64,000 nucleotides of DNA from Dryocosmus kuriphilus (taxonomy: Eukaryota; Arthropoda; Insecta; Hymenoptera; Cynipidae): positions 79,907,421-79,971,420 of the forward strand of contig CM076189.1 of NCBI GenBank assembly GCA_038277395.1, read 5' to 3'. Of the stretch, positions 54,660 through 64,000 are shown piece by piece. The first letter of the stretch is position 1. Each line of letters starts with the position of its first letter. The notes below the pieces were generated by a model, which saw nothing but the letters and a program-made list of their open reading frames with translations, had not been told where the DNA came from and made no database searches. A program made the position numbers and the translations under genes.

Positions 54660-55112
54660 TTAATGATGTGAGGTTGGGGTGATAGATGTAGGTCGTATGA
54701 CGAAGTACTGCAGTTATTTAATGAAATGATTCGAGAAGGCTTAACAGGTATTAGATATTCCACTGTCTCTAAAACTATCAGGAGATTTAAAAAAACTGTG
54801 ACTAACAAGAACCGTCCAAAATATGGAAGGCCAGAAACTGCAATCCCAGAAGTGCGGCAAATGGAAGTGGCCCAGTATTTTGTCGCAGATCCCCATTTAA
54901 CATTTGGGAAGGCCTCTCAACAGCTTCAAATTATTCGAGTGTCAATTTTTAGGAATTAAAAATCTATAAATTCCATCCTTCCAAAGCACACCTTTACCAA
55001 CAAATAAATGAAGATGATTTTGACCGGTGAGTTAAATTTTGTGAGAACATGATGCAAACAATTGTTCAGAATCCTAATTTTCAGTCCCTAATCGTTTTTT
55101 CAGACGAATCAA
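54660..55112 (+). pseudogene. DD41D transposase, N-terminal part
   Basis: CRSYDEVLQLFNEMIREG, then a helix-turn-helix region (RYSTVSKTIRRFKKTV) and RPKYGRPETAIPEVRQMEVA, ending at a stop (54957-54959). After it KFHPSKAHLYQQINEDDFDR, a TGA, and FCENMMQTIVQNPNFQ lead to the first catalytic Asp in VFSDES at 55095-55111. Here the nested transposon interrupts the frame. Confidence 0.75.
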
Positions 55113-56015
55113 CCCGAGTCAAAATTTTAGGCCTGCTTTGAACCTGCATAACCTGAATAAGGCCTCCTTTAAATCTGCATAACCTGAATAAGACACCTTT
55201 TGGTCCTGCTTCACTCTTTAGGTCCTACTTTCGTCCTCCGACATCCTACTTCTTGAAAATTAGTTCCTATCTTAGACCTCCATGATCTCCATCATATTTG
55301 TAGTCTTTATTTTTCTCGTCGATGGCGCTAAGAGCGCTTGACGGAGCCAATAGACGCGAAGCTGGGCAAAATGGCCGTCCATCTATCCAAGTGGCTAATT
55401 AACTGTAGGTATCCGACAGTCATTTATTCCAGTAGACTAAAAATCTTTATCCCTGTCCTGAATATTCGTGCGAATTACATCCGTGAATAAGTTTTTCTAG
55501 GTTAACCAAACTTGACGCTTGCGTCATGAAGTGAAATAACAATACATGCGGTGTAATTTTTTGGATTTGCAAAACTTGACGCTTTCAGCATGAAGTGAAA
55601 CAAGTGTAAGTGCGGTGCGGTTTATGGAACTTTTACAAAGAAAGTCATAATTTGAAAAAAAAAAATCGTCCAATGTTCGTTAATTGGCAGGGATAAAGTG
55701 GTAATTTCTATTATAAAATCCAAACGAATTTTACGAATGCTTTTTTTTAGATCACATTATATATCTAGCATCTCAGTTCCATGGTGCGTGTGCAACAGAA
55801 TAAGGTGCGTTGAGTGGAGGGCATAGGAGGGCCATAGAAGGTCCTCACGAGGCCCTACTTTAGACCTTAAAAGTGGAAGAAATGGAAATATGTGCCACGT
55901 TGAAGGTCCAAAGTAGCACCTCAGTTGTGCGGAAATAAGCCTTCTATAGATCCTCCTAAAACCTATTAAGTCCTACAATTAGAGGTTCAAAGTAGGTCTA
56001 AAATTTCGACTCGGG
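55113..56015. mobile_element. GAGTCGAAATTTT-ended TIR element, copy 2
   Basis: Inverted ends CCCGAGTCAAAATTTTAGGC and (complement) CCCGAGTCGAAATTTTAGAC over about 33 bp, flanked by AA on both sides. Deleting the element and one AA puts the transposase back in frame. No coding sequence is seen; a direct repeat (CTTGACGCTT...CATGAAGTGAAA) lies near 55513 and 55569. Confidence 0.85.
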
Positions 56016-56570
56016 AATATTTCAACTTAAGGGTGAAGTCAATCGCCACAACTGCAAATATTGAAAGAATGAAAATCCTCATTGCCTACGAGAACATAGC
56101 ACTCTATACACGCAAAAGTTGAATGTTTCGGCAGGTATTTTTAGGGATCGAATTTTTGTACCATTTATCATTGACAGAAATTTATATGGACAAATATATC
56201 TGGAATTACTGCAGGATGAAGTAGACCCAGCGATTCAGGAAATATCTAGTGATAACTTTAATGAGGTCTGGTACCGGTATAATGCTGCACCTGCTGATTT
56301 TCAGGTGATTGTGAGAAATACTCTGCATGTAGTATTTAGTAGTCTTTGGAGAGGTCACAGAGGAACTATTGAATGGCCAGCCAGGTCCCCAGATCTGACT
56401 CCACTTGACCTTCTTCTTTGGAGATACATGAAAAATAAATTGTACGTTACTAAGCCACGAGATTGAAAAGATCGAAGACAAAAAATAGTCAACACTTGCG
56501 CTGATATTACACCTGATATGAAAAGGAGTGCGATAGAAAATTTGTATGTCCCTCTAGGAATCTGACAGGA
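56016..56570 (+). pseudogene. DD41D transposase, C-terminal part, catalytic Asp lost
   Basis: Resumes as IFQLKGEVNRHNCKY, stops, then FRDRIFVPFIIDRNLYGQIY, YRYNAAPADFQVIV (56275) and WPARSPDLTPLDLLLWRYMK (56370). The expected HDGAPAH reads YNAAPAD, so the second catalytic Asp is Asn. 41 residues separate that position from the Asp of PLD, again DD41D. A stop at 56464-56466 precedes a tail ending ENLYVPLGI. Confidence 0.8.
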
Positions 56571-56599
56571 TTTTGGTGTAGAAAATTTTGAATACATGT

Positions 56600-56795
56600 T
56601 GTAAGCATTGCCTTACATGGCCGAGATCGTCAGCCTTGCCTTAACTGGATGGACCATCTTCTTGCCTTAACTGACTGGGATTGTTAGCCTTGCCTTCACT
56701 GGTCAGGCCATCTCCTTGCCTTAACTGGCCGGGATCGTTCGTCTTTCCTTAACTGTCCGGAACCTTTACCCTTGCCTTAACTGACTGGGTTCGCT
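56600..56795. repeat. About 28-bp tandem repeat (CTTGCCTTAACTGG)
   Basis: About seven units built on CTTGCCTTAACTG(G/A)C(C/T)GGGAT, with starts near 56607, 56633, 56661 and 56689, inside the DD41D element downstream of the transposase. Confidence 0.8.
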
Positions 56796-57775
56796 AGGTG
56801 GTACCATAAAGTGGCTGTAATTGATCAAAATTCTTGAAAAAATCTCTTTAAAATGACCTAAAAGCTTGTTTCAAGGCCAATAATGTATCTTCGGTAAAAT
56901 TCCCTGCTCTTTCCAAATCCGCAATAAAAAATTGTGGTTCCTATTTGAAAATGCATGTTTGACCTTGGGATGACCTTGAAGGTCATGATTAAGAACATGG
57001 TCAAGATCATATTTGAACGTAAAATTTCCTACTATTTTCAAATCCGCAATAAGAAATGGGGCTTCCTATTTAAAAAATTGAAAGTGGTTCCTATTTGAAA
57101 AAACAAGTTTGATCTTGGAATAAGCTTGAAGTTCATGGTCAAGGACATAGTCAAGGCCCTACTTGAGAGTAAAATTTCCTGCTCTTTACAAATGCGCAAT
57201 AAAAAATGCGGCCTCCCATCTAAAAAATCGACTTTGACATGACCTTCAAGGTCATGGCCAAGGTCAAACCGAGGTCGCCATTGAATATCCTGGGAAAAAT
57301 CCTAAAAGTTTTTTATTTAATTTTTTTCAAAAAAAATTCATTCCTGATACGTTATTTAGGGGTTTCCATACTCTTGTGCCACCCAGGGAGCTGTTCGTCG
57401 GAACATAAAAACGTGCGCCATGCTTCAACGAAGAACTCAGTACTGACGCTCCAAAGTTTAGCCTATGAGAGAAAATTTCGTGATTACCAGTAACGTAGTA
57501 ATGAATGGTTATAATAAGATTGGATTTACTATTAAGATAATCTAGAAGATTCTATTATAATTCTTTCAAGTATTTCTAAGAATCAGGGGATGGATAGACT
57601 TTAGTTAGATTTAAAATTGCAATAGCCAATTTTGAGAGACGTAGCAGTAATTCAAAGTTTCAGAAGTGTATTCTAAGTTCATTTGGTATGACGGATGGAA
57701 GAGCTCTAAGTCTGAGATTTTATTTAAGCAATTTAGATCATGTTTTTTCATAAACACTTGTTCTGTAAAGAGGTA

Positions 57776-58146
57776 GGTATTCATTTGTCCGAAATTTCAT
57801 TTTCCCTAAAACTCATCTTGCCGAAAAAATCACTAGATTTACGGGCGATGTAGACATAAATTATAGAAGGTATCCCGCTCGTGAATTCATGGCATATCGC
57901 CATGATCACTCCAAATGGTTTACATTTTAAAAAATCGAGTTTTTTATGAAGAAAAAACAATGATAATAATAAGAAGAATAAAGAATTTTCACGAAACGCC
58001 ACCTAAAGTCAATTCGAGTTACAGATCTATCCAAAATTGGTAAGCAGAAACCCATCTATCAACTGTTTCGAAGGCGTCTAGTAATATAGTGATTTCTTCG
58101 GCAAAATTAGTTTTAGGGAAAATGAAATTTCGGATAACTGAATACC
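57776..58146. mobile_element. TA-flanked MITE, 371 bp
   Basis: Inverted arms of about 60 bp (57776-57835 and 58087-58146) containing CCGAAATTTCATTTTCCC and TTGCCGAA(G/A)AAATCACTA. TA lies at 57774-57775 and 58147-58148. Noncoding. Confidence 0.8.
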
Positions 58147-58149
58147 TAA

Positions 58150-58848
58150 CCTGCAAAGCATTCTTTGTAATAATTTCATTCACGGTGTAAAATTTCTACG
58201 CTGTCCCGATTTACGTGTGACGTGTTGTTGTTATGCTCGTCAGTTAAATGGTTAGAAATTAAATTGTGACCCTTTTTATTTAGTTTCAAATTATTCTTAT
58301 GTTCCTCAATACGAATTATACAACATTGCATTGATCTAAAATTTTAAGAGCGTCTTTACCTATTGTTATCAATTCATGAAGTTTTGAATCTTTTCTAAAT
58401 ATAGTTTTTATATTATGGTGATTAAGTTCTCGTTCAATATTCTGTGAAATTGTACCACTGAAGTTTATACTAATGATTTCTCTTTTAACAATTGAAGTTT
58501 TTGAATTGTCATTAATTAATTTGTCGTTATTTAATTTATTATTATTTAATTTTTTGTTAATTGCATGAAGTCTCAATATAGTGTGTTTTTTACAAAATCT
58601 TTGAGATATTTGTTCAGATAAAGAATTTTTTTCTATGAATTTTAGATTTTTATGATTGAAGGAGGTGTCAGATAATGAAATGGTGGAGTCAAGAATGTTT
58701 TTAACAATACTAATTTTATATTGCAGTGGATGATTAGAATAAAAGTTGAGAAGACGACCAATATAAGTATTTTTTTTTCTAAACCAATCCGTAATAAGAT
58801 GGATATTTTCATTTCTAATATTCTTAATATTTTAAAAAGTAATAGAAT
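58150..58848 (-). pseudogene. Penelope-like element, C-terminal half
   Basis: The minus-strand frame runs from 58848: NIRNENIHLITDWFRKKN, then GRLLNFYSNHPLQYKISIV (thumb region of Penelope reverse transcriptase), then an Asn/Lys-rich linker (KKLNNNKLNNDKL) and KDALKILDQCNVV at 58316. Beyond it a shifted frame reads NLKLNKKGHNLISNHL and VNRDSVEILHRE, the end of a GIY-YIG endonuclease domain. The GIY-YIG catalytic segment (YVGQT region) is deleted near 58290-58315. Confidence 0.75.
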
Positions 58849-58850
58849 TA

Positions 58851-60841
58851 GAGGAGATGGCTCGAATACGGCACAACAAATACTTTTCGACGTATTCCCG
58901 GGACACTATAAACCGAAACTGGATCAATAATAGGTCATTCGAAATGTTATTGAATACCCTTTCGAATAGTGTGGTTGATTTTTTCACATAACCAGTTGTT
59001 TTTTTTTTAAATAAAGATTTTCCAGTAAAAGAGGTTTTCGAAAATTGAAAAAGGGTGGCTCGAATATGGCACACTTAGAAAAAGATGAAAATAAACGAAA
59101 AATAAGCAACTTAACTCTATGACGATATTTATTAATACAATCTTGAAGAATACAATATGCAGCGAACTTATTGGCAAAAGTCACAGAGCCATAGGGCCAA
59201 TAATGCTTCGGCGCAAACACTGTGGGCCCATTCGCTGCAGATAGTACACTCTACCCAAGATTCTTCTTCTGGAAACGTGTAGGATTCATCGCAGAAGATG
59301 CATTGAGTATTGGTTCCTGGTCTTTTAGTAGACTCCTCAGACTTCTGTGATTGTGAAACTTTCCTTTTTTTGATGGATGAGTATCCGCCACGGCTTCGAC
59401 CACGACGTGAAGGCTTCTCTGGTTGGGGCACTTTTCAATTATGAACAAGTTTCCCTGGTACCTTTTTTTTGTAAAGTAGTTTGCTTCTCTTTCTATAGCC
59501 TTTTCTAATGACTGTCGGTAGTTTAGTGTGCTGAGTACTTGACTCTTGGTGCGCTGTCTGCCTCGAATACCTCTCGATCTAATGGTGATAGTCATAGGAG
59601 CGATCGTCTCTGGAGTAACTATCCCTGTCACCGCAGAATTAGAAAGTGCCCCAGAGGCCTTGTTAGTGGAAGTAGGAGAAGTCCTAACAGCAGAGGAAGG
59701 ATCCGTTCCAAGAGTCTTGCTAGTGGAAGCAGAAGCAGGTTCAGCGGTTCTATCAGCGGTTAAAAAAACTGGTGTAAAATTTCTGACAGCATTCAACCGG
59801 TCTTCGGCTTCTTCAATCATATCTCCAAGATTCTCCAGTGTCTCTGCATTCGAGTCGCCAGAATTTAGGCATGGCAGATCTGTCGTAGGGTGTGCTTTAG
59901 TTTGTTGCTGTAAAGGCACAATACCCATATCCTGCTGGCCTCCGCGTTGAAGTGTCCGCTTTCTGCTGCTATAAATTCAGCATCAGAGAAGATTTCCCTG
60001 TTAAAGGGATAAACTCCTGTCCCTCTAAAATCGTTCATGGTGATTTTGACTATCTGTACTTTGAAGTACGCATTGTTCATGAGCTCAGTAACATCAAAAG
60101 CCTAAAGAGGGTGAGCATTTCTCCGAAGCCAAAGACGAATTTCTTCACCATAGTAGGCCTCAAAGCACCCATGAAAGTTTTGTCATAATTGTAACTAAAA
60201 TTAGTGAATGCTTTTAGTCCACACACGTAAGCACACATACGCACAAATAGATACATACATGTTGTCCCATTCGATATATCCACATGTCATGTTCAACATC
60301 CTGAAAGCTGTAAAAGGATATGCGCAGGCATTCGTACATGAATACCTGAACCCATTTTTGTTAACATTGAAAAAGTTGAATAATGTCTTAGTGTGATATT
60401 TTGGTCCAAAAAAGCACCAGAAGAAAGTGTGCTATATTCGACCAACTCTTGGTGAACTATATTCGAGCCACTACCTACAAAATGTTCAAGACGAAAAAGC
60501 ATAATCTCAAAAGAGAAGAGTTTCCATATCTTCCTCGCGACACGATTCTACTAACTCTACTATGCTACAGAAACTAAAATTTATTTAAAAACCTCCATTC
60601 ACTAGATAATAAATGGACATTTAGGGCTTACCTGAAATGAACTCGAGGATGACCATTTATATATTTTTTTATCTCACGCTTCCAATAATGCACATCGAAC
60701 AATGAAACTTGCGCTTCTTTCTACTACAATAAAGAGCATTCAGTTTCCGTCATTACCAATAGAGTATATGTTTTAGTTTGTAAGAAATCCAAGTTTGCCA
60801 TATTCGAGCAATATGCCATATTCGAGCCACCGCATCTCCTA
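58851..60841 (-). mobile_element. pogo-like DNA transposon, 1,991 bp
   Basis: Ends GAGGAGATGGCTCGAATACG and (complement) TAGGAGATGCGGTGGCTCGA, with TA at 58849-58850 and 60842-60843. Several internal copies of GGCTCGAATATGGCA lie near both ends (about 59055, 60461, 60800 and 60821), probably transposase-binding sites. It contains only the C-terminal part of a transposase. It interrupts the Penelope reverse transcriptase. Confidence 0.8.
59168..60110 (-). pseudogene. pogo/Tigger-type transposase C-terminus with PHD-like finger
   Basis: The minus strand opens with ELMNNAYFKVQIVKITMNDF and RGTGVYPFNREIFSDAEFIA, typical of the end of DDE_1 (pogo/Tigger/jerky) transposases. A Ser/Thr/Ala-rich linker, a basic segment (RSRGIRGRQRTKSQV) and a C-terminal C4HC3-like finger follow: CIFCDESYTF, then WVECTICSEWAHSVCA and CDFC. 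Two frameshifts are needed, near 59930 and 59440. The DNA-binding and DDE catalytic parts are absent, so the copy is 5'-truncated. Confidence 0.7.
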
Positions 60842-60843
60842 TA

Positions 60844-61491
60844 TTGGTTTCTATTTCATGTGTAAATTGGAGTCTTGAATGATACGAATTAAAAGTTGTT
60901 AAATTTCCATGTATTTTATTATTAGGAATGATCATAAATGTTTTTATCAACATAACAGAAGGAATTTTCAATTCCAAAATTTAAATATTTAAAAATTTAT
61001 AAATCAAGACCTTCCATTACTATATAGGCAAGAGCATCAGAAATGGGTGAACCCATTGGGGTTTCAAAGTTTTGTTTATAAAATTTAATATTAAATTTAA
61101 AAAATGTGGAGTTCAAAAAGAATTTTATATCTTTAATAAATTCATCTAAAGGAATATTTCTATTATCTTTCATTATGATCCATCTTTTTTCTCTACTTTT
61201 TATAACTAGTTCTAATGGAACGTTTGCAAATAAGGAAGAAACATCCAAGGAAACCAATGAAGAAGAAGTAGGAACTTTACTATTAACTATTAGACATTTT
61301 AGTTCAGTGGAGATTTCTATGACAGGTTTTGGTTTAGGTAATGATTCAGAAATAATTTTGTTCAAGGTTGTAGATATGTAGTAAGTAGGTGAATTGATGT
61401 AAGAAACAACAGATCTTAGTGGAACGTTGTTTTCCTGTATATGCGTTAAAACACCATTAATGACTACAAAATCACTTTTAATGAAAACCAC
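60844..61491 (-). pseudogene. Penelope-like reverse transcriptase, N-terminal half
   Basis: The frame from 61491 to 60997 reads VPTSSSLVSLDVSSLFANVP (fingers/palm), IPLDEFIKDIKFFLNSTFF and FETPMGSPISDALAYIVMEG, the Penelope-type counterpart of motif B. After a stop the expected YVDD reads YVDK with a frameshift beside it (about 60950), then IIPNNKIHGNLTTFNSYHSR and LQFTHEIETN at the pogo insertion point. The 5' part is missing beyond about 61500. Confidence 0.8.
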
Positions 61492-61674
61492 TTTTAATTA
61501 CTACAAAACCTTAATATCAACACTAACTTAACATTGAAATATGTTAAGCAACATCAGAATTTTTTATTTTAAAACAGTAGCCTAACAAAATATTTTCAAA
61601 TTGCAGAGCTGACCTTCCAAAATTTATATCACAAACAAATAATTTCTAACTCTAATAGAGTTATACCATATCTC

Positions 61675-62100
61675 TTTGAAATCCTGAAAATGCTTTAAGT
61701 ACTCTTAAAATTTTTTAGAATTACCTAAAATAATTTTAAATCACTTAAAATAATTTGAAATTACCTTAAAAATTTTAAAATCTATTTAAGTATTCTTTAA
61801 AAATTTTTAAATCGCATTAGATTCTTAGAAACAAAATTTAAACTTCTTGAACTACTTTACTCATTTTAAATCCTTCCAAATTCCTTGAAATTCTTTCAAA
61901 TTTAAGGAAATATTTTGAAATCTTTTGTAATTCATTTCAAATATTTTTAAATCCTTTAAGATCCCTTGAAAATCCTTAAAAGCAGTTGAAATAGCTTGAA
62001 ATTATAAGATATAAAAAATATTATCAAATCTATTTAAATGCTTTGAAATATTTTCAAGAACACATGAAATTGGCAAAAAATATTTGTTATATCTAGAAAT
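61675..62100. repeat. CTTTAAAATC-type satellite, block 3
   Basis: Short block of the same degenerate words as at 13-17 kb and 33-41 kb, directly upstream (in element sense) of the Penelope fragment. Confidence 0.65.
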
Positions 62101-62785
62101 TTTTTGATATTATATATATATAAGAAGGTGGTTACATGGCAATATTTGCTTTTCGGAATTATTTAACACAAGTCATTATAATACTTTTAGAAATGAATGA
62201 AAAGGAAATGTCGGGAGGGGTCGGCGTTTAATAGCGATAAAAGATCGTCTCAAAGCCTGTGAATTAAATACTGTGCAAATGTTGGAATATATTCCAAAGA
62301 TAAATGCAGTATGTTTTAAAGTTATCATCAACTTTAAGATAATTGTTGTTATTTTAATATACATTCCAAAGCATTTAATTCTAGATGCAGATTATATTCA
62401 GGCTGTAACGCGGACATTACAGCGCCGGTGGTGGGGTCCGTGGCCGAGCTCGATCGGAAACTCACGACGGATCCCGACCGCACAGTTGGCTACGGAGCTC
62501 GCCGCCCGTCTGGTCAGTCTCAGCTAGTCTCTTGTCGGTGTCACGAGGCGTAATATCCCATTCTTGCTTTTTGCTGTGTCTCTAGCACACGCTATCAGGG
62601 TCGTCGTCATTAACCGTGGAAGGTTGGATATATCTGAATTTCTTTTACATTTTTCACCATTCAGCCTCGCAACCTGAATTATATTAAAGTTGTATTCTCA
62701 AAACTCTGCTTTCTCCTTATTGTCTTTCTGGCCGTTTTCTCGACGTCCACATCCCAATTCCCTTCCCCGGATAGCATCGCCGCTA
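62101..62785. other. Unassigned, with a GC-rich LTR-like part
   Basis: 62101-62400 is AT-rich with no feature. 62403-62560 is GC-rich, starts TGTAACGCGGACATTACAGC and could be the start of an LTR, but no matching end or duplication was found. Confidence 0.3.
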
Positions 62786-63012
62786 AAAGGTATATGCTGA
62801 CATTTCAATAAACTGGAATGGTCTATACGAGTGCGAGAACCCAGACTTAGCATGCGAGATCCTATATGTAGAAATTGATAGATTTTTCAACAAATATATG
62901 CCTAAGTATCAAATTAATAACTGTCAATTGTACCCACCTGGTATTTTATTTTATGGAATAAATTAACTTTATAAAGTTGAAAGGTAAAATAAGGTTAAAA
63001 CGGAAATAACTA
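62786..63012 (+). pseudogene. LINE ORF2 fragment (endonuclease-RT linker), left part
   Basis: The frame reads DISINWNGLYECENPDLACE, then DRFFNKYMPKYQINNCQLYP and, after a shift, IKLKGKIRLKRK followed by a stop. This is typical of the linker between endonuclease and reverse transcriptase in Jockey/CR1-type LINEs. It continues after the MITE at 63801. Confidence 0.5.
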
Positions 63013-63798
63013 CACTGAGAGAACGTGCGAGGTAGGTTTTACCATATTAGCATGACAATGGGGGAACGAGTGCCAAAGAAGGTGTGAAATACCATACGCT
63101 GTAAGTTATATATTGCGCGAGAAATAGAGTATGTTTAAAGCATAAAATGAATAGAGTTACTCTAAAATATGGCCATTTCGAGAGTAATTTCGAGTGACCA
63201 GAGCGATCTCGAGATTGCCAAATAATGTGATAGAAATGTAGAGAATTGAGCAGATTATTCCTATGCTAGCATGGTAAACTCGAGCTTCGATCCCTCCTCG
63301 AGAATCGCTGATCCTGTCATTACATTTTATCATTATGAATCATATACTATATAATTCTGGATTTGAATCCAAAAATGTTGTCTGTTTTGACATATCTCAT
63401 TCCGTTTACGAGATACATTGTATTTATTCCAATCTTAAACATTTTGAGAGAAAAATTATAGATATCTGAAATCTTCGAAAACTGTAGATTCTGAATTTAT
63501 AACCTTCGCAATTGTAATTTCAGAACTAAAAAAATATAATTTAAAACTTTTAGTCCTTTGAAGCTGACCTTGGCTCTAAATTCGATCAGCTTGAACCGCC
63601 GCGCCGCGGCGCGCCGTTACCATCCAGCATGGTAATTATTTGCACGCCTATATTTCCCTGACGCAAAACTCAGTTGCTATACTGATTGATAATAATTATA
63701 CTCAATTTATGGATTTGGGTTAATATCCTTTTATTTGGCACTCCTCCCCCCATTATCATGCTAATAGTGTAAAAGCTACCTTGCGCGTTCTCTCAGTG
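63013..63798. mobile_element. TA-flanked MITE, 786 bp
   Basis: Inverted ends CACTGAGAGAACGTGCGAGG and (complement) CACTGAGAGAACGCGCAAGG, arms of about 75 bp with shared TATTAGCATGA and AATGGGGG. TA lies at 63011-63012 and 63799-63800. No coding sequence. Inserted in a LINE reading frame. Confidence 0.85.
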
Positions 63799-63800
63799 TA

Positions 63801-64000
63801 GGGGACTTGGAAGATGAAAATAGATTTAAAAGGCTTAGAAATGAAGTTAAGGATTCAACTCTAAGGGTTCGCATAATGCATTGTAAGATTATTGTGGAAA
63901 AGCTTAAATCAAAACCAACCCGATTCTGGAACTTAATGTATAAATTGAAAGGTGGATCTATGATAACGGGAATTTTAGAACATAAAGGTAGGGAGAACGT
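63801..64000 (+). pseudogene. LINE ORF2 fragment, right part, runs off the window
   Basis: The frame GDLEDENRFKRLRNEVKDST and then KPTRFWNLMYKLKGG is the basic region before the reverse transcriptase. Removing the MITE and one TA joins it in phase with the fragment ending at 63012. It is open to the end of the window. Confidence 0.6.

Larger units (their letters stand above)
53642..57386 (+). mobile_element. Second DD41D element, 3.7 kb, with nested transposon
   Basis: Left end CAGGGTGGCACAAAAGTATG and right end (complement) CTGGGTGGCACAAGAGTATG; arms of about 190 bp or more, then further inverted GACCTTGAAGGTCA-type repeats. TA precedes the left end; the right flank has lost it. Two transposase fragments lie on the plus strand, separated by the 903-bp insertion at 55113-56015. 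A duplicated block of about 122 bp at 54345-54585 lies just upstream of the coding part. Confidence 0.85.

Noticed and set aside
54464..54808. 114-codon minus-strand frame
   Set aside because: Lies antisense to the DD41D transposase start and to a local duplication; no independent support.
59539..59950. Plus-strand frames of 74 and 134 codons
   Set aside because: Antisense shadows of the pogo transposase linker, which is Ser/Thr/Ala-rich.

Overview
The window is eukaryotic nuclear DNA, almost certainly from an insect. It is AT-rich, carries spliced fragments with GT...AG introns, and is packed with animal transposon families: a CR1/Jockey-like LINE, an irritans-type mariner, two DD41D Tc1/mariner relatives, a pogo relative, a Penelope-like element, a hAT-like MITE and several LTR-like elements. 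I cannot fix the order; a hymenopteran is possible but is only a guess. There is no complete, clearly functional host gene. Host-like coding sequence is limited to a probable two-exon minus-strand gene fragment (18.15-20.64 kb) and two unrecognised small ORFs (8.0 and 48.7 kb).

Layout. 1-5.3 kb: a decayed repeat-encoded reading frame interrupted near its 3' end by a full-length 4.6 kb LINE with a perfect 14-bp target duplication. 5.3-12.6 kb: noncoding DNA with many diverged tandem repeats and a 1.5 kb minisatellite of about 28 bp. 12.6-17.7 kb: a degenerate CTTTAAAATC-type satellite split by a 2.7 kb LTR-like insert. 18.1-22.7 kb: the two-exon gene fragment, whose intron holds a 274-bp tandem repeat with hammerhead-like motifs, then a 1.1 kb solo LTR. 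23.7-26.8 kb: a LINE tail, a TIR element and a hAT-like MITE. 27.3-32.6 kb: a three-level nest (pseudogene, internally deleted LINE, mariner) and a second LINE 5' end in inverted orientation. 32.6-41.3 kb: the same satellite, dissected by a DD41D element, a 1.5 kb LTR-like element and a double hairpin.

41.6-53.6 kb is the most interesting stretch. Two inverted copies of about 680 bp face each other 12 kb apart, with TATA on both outer sides. Between them lies a decayed, intron-containing gene with integrase, zinc-finger and CXC parts (KRBA2-like family). I propose a Ginger-like or other giant integrase-type DNA element, later invaded by other repeats. 53.6-57.4 kb is a second DD41D element with another transposon inside its transposase. 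57.8-61.5 kb is a small MITE and a Penelope-like element split by a pogo relative. 62.8-64.0 kb is a LINE fragment split by a TA-flanked MITE.

In five places, deleting one insertion with one copy of its target duplication restores the disrupted reading frame. This gives firm boundaries and a relative order of events. Family names come from motifs read by eye and from memory; no database search was run.
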